A stretch of 21,389 bases of DNA. Origin: a virus. A model generated the notes under the pieces. It was not told the origin of the DNA. It did not search any database and was given only the letters and a program-made list of their open reading frames with translations. Below are positions 14,313-20,709 of this stretch, piece by piece. The stretch's first letter is position 1. Every line of letters begins with the position of its first letter. The translations under genes and the position numbers were made by a program. The stretch spans positions 1 through 21,389 of the IMG/VR virus record IMGVR_UViG_3300005056_000113; one strand, written 5' to 3'.

Positions 14313-15224
14313 CTATATTTTGCGTTGAATGCCACCAAAGGCACTGAACAAGGATTTAAAGAAATTGGAGAATTCCAGTGTCATCACCGCAAAGTCACTA
14401 TCAAACTGATCGGCGTAGCTCTCTGCATCAGATTCACCCGCCTTTTCCATAACCATATCGGTGAACTTGATTCGCTTTAGGGTTAGGTCATTCTCAATGA
14501 TGCAAGTCAGGGCATCTTTCCAAAATACACCCAGCTTCTGCACTTGCTTTCCCGCGGCTAAATTTGCTGCCAACTCATTAGAATATAGGTCCTGTCCTTT
14601 ACACCGGATTACATTGTCGTCCTCTGCTGGGTTATACAGCTCACACTCTTGATCGATTTCGAAATCATCTGCTGCCTTTTGGTGCTGGAGCCAATTGGTC
14701 ATCACCTCACTAGGGATGTTTACAGTGTTAGGTAGGATGACTGGTAGCGATTCAATGCTGTTGCGCAGGAACCCTAATAACTCCTCTGCCTTGTTTGCAC
14801 TGGAGCAATTCACCACTAATAGATTTTCTGTTGGTGATATATAGGCGAATAGCGTTGACGACCGACAGAAGGCTTTAGGCAGTAGCGATAGCGTCACCTC
14901 GTCTTTTAGCTGCAATCGCTCTTTTCTGAACACCTTGCTCCCCTGCTTTTCTTCAAGTTCGTCAATTTTCTCCTGTACGGCTTCATTGATCACTGAGGCA
15001 GGCAATATCTTTTCCTCCTTCTTGGCACAGATCATTGTGTAGTCGCCTATGGTATGGGTTAGCATCTCCCCATGCTTGCCTAATGGTGGAACCCATCCGT
15101 ATTGTGATTGGTCTGCTTTGCCACACGGGTGAAACAAATGCTCCTGCAATTTTTCTTCTAGCTGCTCAGGCGTTAATGCGAATTCTTTGGTGAATCTGTA
15201 CAGACGAATATTTTTAAACCACAT
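14313..15224 (-). CDS. rdgC: RdgC-like recombination-associated protein
   Basis: The ATG at 15224, with AAGGA 8 nt upstream, gives 303 aa, the usual RdgC length. It begins MWFKNIRLYRFTKEFALTPE, close to cellular RdgC, and keeps FHPCGKADQSQYGWVPPLG and a C-terminal SDFAVMTLEFSNFFKSLFSA. RdgC is a ring-shaped DNA-binding protein known to inhibit RecA-promoted strand exchange in gammaproteobacteria. A phage copy would guard replicating DNA or bias recombination. An in-frame extension up to 15377 is rejected because it lies wholly inside the upstream gene. It overlaps that gene by 11 nt. It lies in the nin-like accessory region with other nucleases, so a phage recombination module is likely. Confidence 0.9.
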   Translation of the reverse strand: MWFKNIRLYRFTKEFALTPEQLEEKLQEHLFHPCGKADQSQYGWVPPLGKHGEMLTHTIGDYTMICAKKEEKILPASVINEAVQEKIDELEEKQGSKVFRKERLQLKDEVTLSLLPKAFCRSSTLFAYISPTENLLVVNCSSANKAEELLGFLRNSIESLPVILPNTVNIPSEVMTNWLQHQKAADDFEIDQECELYNPAEDDNVIRCKGQDLYSNELAANLAAGKQVQKLGVFWKDALTCIIENDLTLKRIKFTDMVMEKAGESDAESYADQFDSDFAVMTLEFSNFFKSLFSAFGGIQRKI

Positions 15225-15864
15225 TTTCAGTTTCCTTTTTAAATTTGTATTGCTCAGGCAGGTATCCCGCCACCCCCATATCATCAGCCCAATCAAATAA
15301 CACTCTTGGTGGAACTTGATTCCAACTGTCATAACCAAATTTCTTCTTGAGCTTTTCCCCGGCCCACTCCTTGACATAATCCACCGCCTGCTGCTCGAAC
15401 CAGTCTTTCCCGCCTACGGCAATGTAACCTTGGGAATGCTGCAACGCATGCAAGGAACGCAACAAAGGTATCCCGCTAAACTTAGGCTTTATTCCAGTTC
15501 CGCTACCGTTAGCAATCCCCCGATAGTGTGCGTATTCTATGCGGTCACCGTCATAGCCCTCTCTGCCAGATGAGGCGCACTTGTTTGGGCCTTTACACCA
15601 CTTTTGGTATTCGGCATCGGAACCAATAAATTCATACAATTCTCTCGTCTCAAAAAATTGGCTTTCCTGTAAGGCAATAGCTTGCATGCCATAGGAAGCT
15701 GGCTGGTACTGCAATGGAACCACCCCCAAGGGCTGACCTTCTAAAATGACTAACTCAAGCGTTTTAGGGTATTCGGCCGTCACTACGTCTATCCATATGC
15801 GAGTCATTCCATTAGGTAGATGCTTGTGACCAATTGTTTTGGCTGTTAATGCTAATTCAGTCAT
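15214..15864 (-). CDS. DUF968/Ref-like HNH-type phage protein with altered metal motif
   Basis: This 216-aa protein has a Shine-Dalgarno-like GGGGGCGG 4 nt before its ATG and overlaps the methyltransferase stop as ATGA. Residues ~90-170 recall the HNH core of phage DUF968 and RecA-dependent nuclease (Ref-like) proteins: a Cys pair (Cys90, Cys96), EYAHYRGIANGSGTGIKP (His113), SGIPLLRSLHALQHSQG (His139, His143), then GGKDWFEQQ, VKEWAGEKL and a C-terminal WNQVPPRVL. In relatives the second block normally reads PLCxxHHxLQH; here Cys135 and His138 positions are both Leu. Metal binding or catalysis may therefore be changed. Residues 1-70 form a beta-rich domain with no clear match. Neighbours rdgC and a methyltransferase fit a DNA-metabolism role. 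Confidence 0.6.
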   Translation of the reverse strand: MTELALTAKTIGHKHLPNGMTRIWIDVVTAEYPKTLELVILEGQPLGVVPLQYQPASYGMQAIALQESQFFETRELYEFIGSDAEYQKWCKGPNKCASSGREGYDGDRIEYAHYRGIANGSGTGIKPKFSGIPLLRSLHALQHSQGYIAVGGKDWFEQQAVDYVKEWAGEKLKKKFGYDSWNQVPPRVLFDWADDMGVAGYLPEQYKFKKETENVV

Positions 15865-16688
15865 GCTGCCGCCCCCATAATCGCCCTGCCTATCATTTCA
15901 GGAATTTGAGGAACTACCGCGTTACCTAGCCTTGCTAATCTAAGTCTGTCCATCCGACGGGAAACCCCATCATCTGCTCCACGAAGCGCGGGTTCGGTAA
16001 GGTCGAATCCGTCTCTGAAATTCTCAGAACCTCTTCTAAATTCCGTTTGTTGTTTAAGTAGGTGCGCGACTTTGCCGCACCGTTTGCTGTGCTTACTCTC
16101 GGGGTGGGCAGGTATTTCAACTCCGCTAATGCTTTTTCCAGATTCCTGTTCTTGTCCCCTAGCCTTGAGGGGGTTATGTGTCCCGTCATCCCTGTTCGCG
16201 GGGTAGGCAATAATCCAAACTCTGTCCCTATGGTGGATTGCGCCAACGTACGCAGCCGATATACAGTGCCATTCAGCATCGAGCCCGATCTCGGCCAAGT
16301 CATAGAGAAACTTGGCAAACCATCGCCCATTATCTCCAGTAATGAGCCCTGAGACATTTTCAAAAATTGCATATCGTGGCAAACACTCGCTAATAATTCG
16401 CAGCATTTGTTTGTATAGGCTTGATCGATCGCCATCAAATCCGTCTTGCTTTCCACTGATACTAAGGTCTTGGCAGGGAAACCCCCCACACACAACGTCA
16501 ACTGTTCCTCTGTACTCTGTCGCATCTAACAACCTCACATCTTCATGGATTTTCACGTCAGGCCAATGTTTTTTTAACACTGCTCGAGCATGAGCATCAA
16601 ATTCACAGAACGCTATTGTTTCCATTCCAGCTCTCTCAAGCCCTAACGAAAAACCACCAATGCCAGAAAACAAATCCAATACCTTCAC
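15861..16688 (-). CDS. C5-cytosine DNA methyltransferase
   Basis: This 275-aa protein shows the ordered motifs of m5C methyltransferases: I (LDLFSGIGGFSLGLE, AdoMet binding), IV (CGGFPCQDLSISG, catalytic Cys72), VI (FENVSGL), VIII (RDRVWII), and X (LGNAVVPQIPEMIGRAI). The target-recognition region between VIII and X is short (about 75 residues) and polar (KARGQEQESGKS, KHSKRCGK), unlike a full-size one. It would methylate cytosine in phage DNA, plausibly to escape host restriction; no partner endonuclease gene is adjacent. The start is GTG in a GTGA overlap with the upstream gene, with TGGGGGTG about 7 nt before it. A second long frame overlaps it on the same strand (see 15935-16525). Confidence 0.92.
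   Translation of the reverse strand: MKVLDLFSGIGGFSLGLERAGMETIAFCEFDAHARAVLKKHWPDVKIHEDVRLLDATEYRGTVDVVCGGFPCQDLSISGKQDGFDGDRSSLYKQMLRIISECLPRYAIFENVSGLITGDNGRWFAKFLYDLAEIGLDAEWHCISAAYVGAIHHRDRVWIIAYPANRDDGTHNPLKARGQEQESGKSISGVEIPAHPESKHSKRCGKVAHLLKQQTEFRRGSENFRDGFDLTEPALRGADDGVSRRMDRLRLARLGNAVVPQIPEMIGRAIMGAAA
15935..16525 (-). CDS. Overlapping ORF inside the methyltransferase gene (WPRSG/LPTP family)
   Basis: In a different frame of the same strand, 196 codons are open and begin with an ATG that has GAGGT 6 nt upstream. The product carries WPRSGSMLNGTVYRL (77-91), LLPTPR (105-110), LPTPR (139-143) and NPRFVEQMMGFPVGWTDL (178-195). These are the motifs of a family of small phage proteins often annotated as methyltransferase or hypothetical, usually with the closing phrase NPRFVEWxMGxPxGWT. 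GFPAKT near the N-terminus is the other-frame reading of the catalytic GGFPCQD block. Both frames keep family-typical text over the same bases. Either it is a true overprinted gene or the family is partly a database shadow of methyltransferases; sequence alone does not decide. Confidence 0.45.
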   Translation of the reverse strand: MRQSTEEQLTLCVGGFPAKTLVSVESKTDLMAIDQAYTNKCCELLASVCHDMQFLKMSQGSLLEIMGDGLPSFSMTWPRSGSMLNGTVYRLRTLAQSTIGTEFGLLPTPRTGMTGHITPSRLGDKNRNLEKALAELKYLPTPRVSTANGAAKSRTYLNNKRNLEEVLRISETDSTLPNPRFVEQMMGFPVGWTDLD

Positions 16689-17038
16689 GCTGACGCACCC
16701 CCAACAAGTGATTTAACAGAGCCAAGAGGCCACCAAACAAAACACGGGGTTTTCGTTACCGGGCATTTCTTTTTTCTACCCTGACGAGCCCTAAGCTCCT
16801 TAACTAGATCCGGTAATCGTCGTGCAACCTCTGTTCTTCGTTCGTGATAGCTAACACCAAAACCTTTGCACTCTGGTCGCTTGGCATATTGCGCACTGGT
16901 CAAGCCCGGAAGCTCTGCCACCAAAGCAGTTAAAATAATCTTGCGTTTCTCCTTTTCGCTTCCCGCATCTATCTCACCCGTTATTACATGCCCCGGTACA
17001 GGAGCCCCATTTAATTCTAACGCTGGTTGTATATTCAT
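16685..17038 (-). CDS. 117-aa protein with possible winged-helix region
   Basis: The N-terminal 30 residues are polar; then KRKIILTALVAELPGLTSAQ and YHERRTEVARRLPDLVKELRARQG form a helix-turn-helix-like pattern of the winged type, followed by a basic stretch and a Cys pair (CPVTKTPC). It could be a small DNA-binding regulator, but no family is recognised. AGGGGTAGGGGC lies just before the ATG. It overlaps the methyltransferase gene as GTGA, so the two are probably co-translated. Confidence 0.55.
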   Translation of the reverse strand: MNIQPALELNGAPVPGHVITGEIDAGSEKEKRKIILTALVAELPGLTSAQYAKRPECKGFGVSYHERRTEVARRLPDLVKELRARQGRKKKCPVTKTPCFVWWPLGSVKSLVGGASA

Positions 17039-17067
17039 TTTCGCCCCTACCCCTTAGTTACGATTGT

Positions 17068-17409
17068 TTAGCGTATACCTTGCTGATATTCGAATCTTGA
17101 AATCTCATGGCCCAAATCTTCACAGTCAAATCTTGTTGCATGCTCTTTGTCGAATAAATTAGCGAGGTTCTTTTTTTGGATCTTGGTTGCTCGGTCAGAC
17201 CTCACTTTCAGCGCATCCAATTTTTTATCAACGGACTTACTCATTTCTTTCGATTCTACAATTGCAGCAAACTCGTTATGAATGGCTATAAATTCCGAAC
17301 CTACCCCTATCACCTCGTCCGCGTCAGCCTTTGCCTTATCCGCAACTTTTGAAAGCCTGGTATGTTCTTTTTTCATTGCCGCAAGCGCCAGCTCTGCACC
17401 CCTTCTCAT
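17068..17409 (-). CDS. 113-aa coiled-coil protein of unknown function
   Basis: This highly charged helical protein has long Lys/Asp/Glu heptad-like stretches (MKKEHTRLSKVADKAKADAD; DKKLDALKVRSDRATKIQKK) and no Cys cluster or membrane span. The Shine-Dalgarno AGGGGTAGGGGAT is directly before the ATG. Such small coiled-coil proteins are frequent in phage early regions; no specific role can be given. Confidence 0.55.
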   Translation of the reverse strand: MRRGAELALAAMKKEHTRLSKVADKAKADADEVIGVGSEFIAIHNEFAAIVESKEMSKSVDKKLDALKVRSDRATKIQKKNLANLFDKEHATRFDCEDLGHEISRFEYQQGIR

Positions 17410-17424
17410 ATCCCCTACCCCTGT

Positions 17425-17862
17425 TTACTCTACGGTTGCATGTAATGCGTTTAAGCTGGCTGTTGCTCGATAGTGCACGCGATGAAAATCTTCTTTTGGT
17501 AACTCGGTCTTGGCTACCAGCACAAACATCGTGTGATAGCTTTCACCCGTCTTTTTCTCAAGTTCTGCATTGATCCCGTCTAACTGAACCTTTAGTTTTC
17601 GGTATTCAATAAGCTCCTTGTGCCAGTTTTTGTAATGCTTACGCTCAGAAGTCACAGGCCAACCCTTAGCCCTTTTTTTCACATCACTAAAATCAACCGT
17701 TCCAAACCTAGCAATATGCTTTTCAATCTCACCCCTGGAAACCTTTAAGCATTTCTCTGTAGATTCTTTGCGAGTCGCCAGACTTATATTCAATAAGTGC
17801 TTCTGATCTATTGGTGTATTCATGTTTTTATTAAATCCCCTTGCCCCGTCGCTTTTGTTCAT
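17425..17862 (-). CDS. 145-aa basic protein of unknown function
   Basis: The ATG at 17862 overlaps the upstream stop (ATGA). A second in-frame ATG 13 codons later (MNTPIDQ) preceded by AAGGGG is an alternative start. The protein is basic, with RGEIEKHIARFGTVDFSDVK suggesting a short helix-turn-helix, GWPVTSERKHYKNWHKELIE, and a helical C-terminus. It is probably a nucleic-acid-associated early protein, but the family is not recognised. Confidence 0.55.
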   Translation of the reverse strand: MNKSDGARGFNKNMNTPIDQKHLLNISLATRKESTEKCLKVSRGEIEKHIARFGTVDFSDVKKRAKGWPVTSERKHYKNWHKELIEYRKLKVQLDGINAELEKKTGESYHTMFVLVAKTELPKEDFHRVHYRATASLNALHATVE

Positions 17863-18041
17863 CTCGCCGCCCTTTCTTCGTGTAATGCCGCCATACCTTC
17901 AATGTGATCTAAACAGCTAACCAAGCAGAACTTCACTTGCTTTGGCCCTTCCCCTGATTGCATATTGGAAAGCTCTGGTTTGTTGCGGAGCAATCTTTCT
18001 CGACTTTCTGCAATCAATTTAGAATTAGGTTTTATGCTCAT
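17859..18041 (-). CDS. 60-aa protein following the helicase gene
   Basis: The ATG at 18041 overlaps the dnaB stop as ATGA and has GGAGAGAG about 8 nt upstream; a TTG five codons earlier would lie inside dnaB. The product (MSIKPNSKLIAESRERLLRN...) is basic at the N-terminus with two Cys (KFCLVSCLDHIEG) and a helical end. No family is recognised; coupling to dnaB suggests a replication-linked role at most. Confidence 0.5.
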   Translation of the reverse strand: MSIKPNSKLIAESRERLLRNKPELSNMQSGEGPKQVKFCLVSCLDHIEGMAALHEERAAR

Positions 18042-19321
18042 TGCCGCTCTCTCCAATATTCGTCAGGTTTTAAATCTTCGAAGCGCATGTACTGCCCTAT
18101 CCATGCAGCCTTGACGCACCCAATAGGGCCGTGCCTGTTCTTCTCAATATTTAATTCAGCAATGCCTTTGAATTCAGTGTCAGGGTTATAAACCTCATCC
18201 CGGTACAGCATGATTATTTCGTCGGCTTCCTGCTCAATTGCTCCTGAGTCTTTTAGATCACCCATACCAGGACGGCGGTCTGTTCGCTTTTCAACTTCTC
18301 GGTTAACTTGAGCCAATGCCACTATTGGAATATCAAGCTCTTTAGCGAGGGTCTTTAGACCTACAACGATTTCTTCAACCTGTTGATGTTTTGGTAACCG
18401 AGTATCTGTTGCTTGTAGGCGCTGAATGTAATCAACGTAGAGAATTTTAATTCCGTGTTTTAGTTTCCACTTACGGGCTTGGCGGCATACCTGGGCAATC
18501 GTTGGTCTTGATTTGTCATCGATAAATACATGCTTTTCCGCAAGAAGCCCGAGAGCGGCTGTTATCCCCGCCCAGTCATTATCATTTAACTTTGCAGTCC
18601 TTAGGTTTTGAGAGTTCACGCTACCCGTCATGGAAATACTTCGTAGAGCAATCTGATCGTGAGCCTGCTCAGTAGAAAATATTCCGCAAGGGATATTGCT
18701 GTTCAAGGCTAGATTTATCAGTAAGCCAGTTTTTCCCATTGCTGGACGAGCACCGATGATGCATAAATCGCTGTCATGAAACCCTCCCATCAAGTCATCC
18801 AATTCGGTCAAGCCAGTACGCACACCGGACAAGCCGTCCATGCCTTGTATTTTTTCAATGTGATCCATGGCTGCTCTCAAGCTTTCTTTGAGCGTGTGCG
18901 TGCTCTTTCTTGGTGTGGATTCCAAAGCCATCAATTGGGAGATTGCCGCATCCACAGCGCTTAGGCCGTCATGCCTCAAAGCCTCCAGAAGGTCTTGAGC
19001 AATTAGCGTTGCTTTGCGCTCTACAGCAAAACGCTTGATGTGTTTTGAATAGGTTCCGATATTTCGAGTAGAGATTGTGTTTTTCTGGATCGCCGCAAGT
19101 GACGGTAACCAGTTTTGTTCTGATCCACGATTAAGCCGATCAGCAACAGTGAATACATCTGCAACCTCGCCTTCGGATTGAATTCCCTTGATGGCTTCAA
19201 AAATAGCAGCGTAGTTAGCGTTCCCAAAATCAGAGGGTTCAACGTCAACCTCTGTGATAACGGAGCTATCGATCAACAGCCCGCCAATCAACGCCTGTTC
19301 CGCTTCGACGCAATCACTCAT
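18038..19321 (-). CDS. dnaB: DnaB-family replicative helicase
   Basis: This 427-aa protein has the full DnaB plan. The N-terminal helical domain (EAEQALIGGLLIDSSVI, residues 6-22) is followed by a linker and a RecA-type motor domain with Walker A GARPAMGKTG (190-199), the H1a-like catalytic Glu in FSTEQ, Walker B ILYVDYIQ, and motif H4 with VVALAQVNREVEKR and SGAIEQEADEIIMLYR. It unwinds DNA ahead of the phage replication fork and would be loaded by the upstream initiator. The start overlaps that gene as ATGA. Phages that bring their own DnaB do not need a lambda P-type loader to capture the host helicase; none is present here. Confidence 0.95.
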   Translation of the reverse strand: MSDCVEAEQALIGGLLIDSSVITEVDVEPSDFGNANYAAIFEAIKGIQSEGEVADVFTVADRLNRGSEQNWLPSLAAIQKNTISTRNIGTYSKHIKRFAVERKATLIAQDLLEALRHDGLSAVDAAISQLMALESTPRKSTHTLKESLRAAMDHIEKIQGMDGLSGVRTGLTELDDLMGGFHDSDLCIIGARPAMGKTGLLINLALNSNIPCGIFSTEQAHDQIALRSISMTGSVNSQNLRTAKLNDNDWAGITAALGLLAEKHVFIDDKSRPTIAQVCRQARKWKLKHGIKILYVDYIQRLQATDTRLPKHQQVEEIVVGLKTLAKELDIPIVALAQVNREVEKRTDRRPGMGDLKDSGAIEQEADEIIMLYRDEVYNPDTEFKGIAELNIEKNRHGPIGCVKAAWIGQYMRFEDLKPDEYWRERQ

Positions 19322-20151
19322 GATTTATTTCTCAAGTGGTCAGGCATTGGGGCTCGTTCTTTTTTTTCGTATACCGGTGCGGCTCTTTGAACTACCGCCA
19401 CAGGATTTACATTCTGCCCGGTTAGATTTGCCAGGTATTCAACAGTGATTCCAATCCAACCCTTTGCAACAGATGTATCTATGGCAGTCTCAGCGGTCAT
19501 TCCAATGCTTCGGGCCTTGAGTGCGGATTTCATATTCAAGTCGAAAGCTCTTTGGGTCATTTTTGGTTTGTTTTTAATTCCCGCCCGGTGATCAACAAAA
19601 CCCTTCATGGTCTCCACGTCGATGTGATCCACAAATTCAGAAAAACTGATCCCTTTGTATATATTTATATCTTTATTCTTCTCTTCTCTTCTCTTCTCTT
19701 CTCTGGTCTCTATTTTCGTCACATCGATGTCACAACTTTTTGTGACATCGATGTGACTTTCTTGTGAATCGATTTCTTTTCCATCAATATTTTGCAGATC
19801 TACAACTTTTTTCCTGCTTTCTGCTTTTCTTCGATTTGCTTCAGCTCTTTTTTTAGCGGACTCTCCATTGTGTCTACTGAACTTTGGAATGCTTATCGTA
19901 TTCTCGTCACACTCCATCCAACCAACGGTCACAAGAATGTCACAAAAGTTTGTGACATTTGTCTTAGAGTCGAGAAGCTTTTTTGTGACAATGCTGGCGC
20001 TACCATCTTCAGTGTGCTGATCAAACCAGGCCCATATTTTAATTAACTTACCGATTACCGAATCCGTATCTAATTGGAGGCGGTCGGCAATTTCCCAAAT
20101 CTCTGCTTTGTCGAGTGTTGCTAGCTCGAACTTGATCCAGTCTCCAGCCAT
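19318..20151 (-). CDS. O-like replication initiator with N-terminal winged-helix domain
   Basis: This 277-aa protein begins MAGDWIKFELATLDKAEIWE, and the region up to ~100 (IADRLQLDTDSVIGKLIKIWAWFDQHTEDGSA) matches the N-terminal domain of phage O-like and DnaT-like replication proteins. A charged linker (residues ~100-165) is encoded by repeat-rich DNA: SHIDVTKSCDIDVTK mirrors DNA inverted repeats, and REEKRREEK mirrors a CTCTT repeat. The C-terminal domain (FVDHRAGIKNKPKMTQRAFD...) is the type that contacts helicase. GAGGA precedes the ATG by 8 nt. It probably binds its own coding-region iterons (19718-19990) to open the origin and recruit the adjacent DnaB. Confidence 0.85.
   Translation of the reverse strand: MAGDWIKFELATLDKAEIWEIADRLQLDTDSVIGKLIKIWAWFDQHTEDGSASIVTKKLLDSKTNVTNFCDILVTVGWMECDENTISIPKFSRHNGESAKKRAEANRRKAESRKKVVDLQNIDGKEIDSQESHIDVTKSCDIDVTKIETREEKRREEKNKDINIYKGISFSEFVDHIDVETMKGFVDHRAGIKNKPKMTQRAFDLNMKSALKARSIGMTAETAIDTSVAKGWIGITVEYLANLTGQNVNPVAVVQRAAPVYEKKERAPMPDHLRNKS
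19650..19990. other. Putative replication origin: iterons plus AT/pyrimidine-rich tract inside the initiator gene
   Basis: A perfect 18-bp inverted repeat, GTCACATCGATGTCACAA (19718-19735) and its complement (19740-19757) with a 4-nt spacer, and a perfect 11-bp inverted repeat, AATGTCACAAA (19936-19946) with 19949-19959, belong to a cluster of nine GTCACA/TGTGAC hexamers at 19719, 19729, 19741, 19752, 19906, 19928, 19939, 19951 and 19984. Next to it lie a CTCTT tandem repeat (19681-19704) and a very AT-rich segment (19655-19680). Lambda places iterons followed by an AT/purine-rich unwinding segment inside gene O in the same order. Confidence 0.7.
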
Positions 20152-20182
20152 GTTATAATTCCTCTTGTTGGAAGTTTGTTTT

Positions 20183-20224
20183 AAAAAAGCCCGTAGTCCT
20201 GCCAGACGTAGCGGGCTTTTTTTT
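20183..20224. terminator. Bidirectional intrinsic terminator before the O-like gene
   Basis: AAAAAAGCCCG (20183-20193) pairs perfectly with CGGGCTTTTTT (20212-20222) across an 18-nt loop. T-runs follow on both strands (eight on plus, six on minus). On the minus strand it separates the C4-controlled gene from replication genes, so it probably requires antitermination or readthrough for their expression. Confidence 0.85.
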
Positions 20225-20247
20225 GCGTGGGTTTTCTTGAATAGCGC

Positions 20248-20463
20248 TCACACGGCCACCCCCAAGTCATTAATTAAATTCTCAAGGGTTTCTAGTTTGT
20301 TGAGCTGGATGAATGCTAAAGACGATATAGTGCCGTCAGGCGTCTCTCTTGGATCAAGGTATGCAATGGCCTCAGATAGAGCTAGAAGGTCACCTATATG
20401 GGTTTGTATTTGACATGAGATAGAATTAGACGCAACTGGTCTAGGGGAAATTGTTTGCGGCAT
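20248..20463 (-). CDS. 71-aa protein downstream of the C4-like RNA
   Basis: The ATG at 20463 has AAGGAG about 9 nt upstream and gives 71 aa starting MPQTISPRPVASNSISCQIQ, with a helical middle (THIGDLLALSEAIAYLDP) and ending KLETLENLINDLGVAV. The same frame stays open upstream through the RNA element, but the upstream part looks like the reading of a structured RNA rather than protein. In P1/P7 and P4 relatives this position after C4 holds icd, ant or kil-type genes that disturb the host cell or lift repression. No sequence similarity to those can be claimed here. Confidence 0.55.
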   Translation of the reverse strand: MPQTISPRPVASNSISCQIQTHIGDLLALSEAIAYLDPRETPDGTISSLAFIQLNKLETLENLINDLGVAV

Positions 20464-20472
20464 GATGGCTCG

Positions 20473-20560
20473 CTCCTTGGATAGTGGTGTAAGCCACAAA
20501 AAGGAGGTTGCAATCTCATTAGGGTGGCCGGAAGCACAGGTTGCAACAACCGCTCCAAGG
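20473..20560 (-). promoter_or_regulatory. Putative C4-type target/leader region before the 71-aa gene
   Basis: On the minus strand CCTTGGAG (20560-20553) can pair with CUUCAAGG of the small RNA (20664-20657; one G-U), and GGTTG (20551-20547) with CAACC of the same RNA. A second similar set follows: GAGATTGCAACCTCC (20517-20503) and CCAAGGAG (20480-20473), the latter containing the Shine-Dalgarno of the 71-aa gene. CCTTGG and CCAAGG can also pair with each other, hiding the ribosome site. A CCAGC-TTCG-GCTGG hairpin sits at 20569-20582. Confidence 0.5.
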
Positions 20561-20617
20561 AAACGGTCCAGCCGAAGCTGGCCCGTACTCCCGACCATAA
20601 CAGACGGAACACGACCA

Positions 20618-20709
20618 TAAAAAAAGACGCATAGAAAATTAGGCGTCTTTGGGTCGCCTTGAAGTTTCGGGGTTGCAATCCCGACAACTGATTTTGCAGT
20701 TGCACCCCC
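20618..20709 (-). ncRNA. C4/CI-type antisense immunity RNA (candidate)
   Basis: On the minus strand, about 90 nt begin near GGGGGTGCAA, which pairs with TTGCAACCCC (10 positions, one mismatch) to form a long hairpin, and end in a terminator: AAAGACGC and GCGTCTTT (perfect 8 bp, 12-nt loop) followed by seven T (20625-20619). The repeated TTGCAA elements inside and downstream, plus the two-part pairing potential with the leader of the next gene, match C4 RNA of P1/P7 and CI RNA of P4. These immunity RNAs bind the leader of their own operon and cause premature termination. The 5' end may be made by processing. No covariance model was run. Confidence 0.6.

Noticed and set aside
15225-15377. N-terminal extension of RdgC by 51 residues
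   Set aside because: It falls within the upstream gene, RdgC normally begins at MWFKN, and AAGGA stands before that ATG.
19021-19248. 75-codon minus-strand frame inside dnaB
   Set aside because: It begins within the helicase gene and has no motif or ribosome site; unlike the methyltransferase case, its product resembles no family I know.
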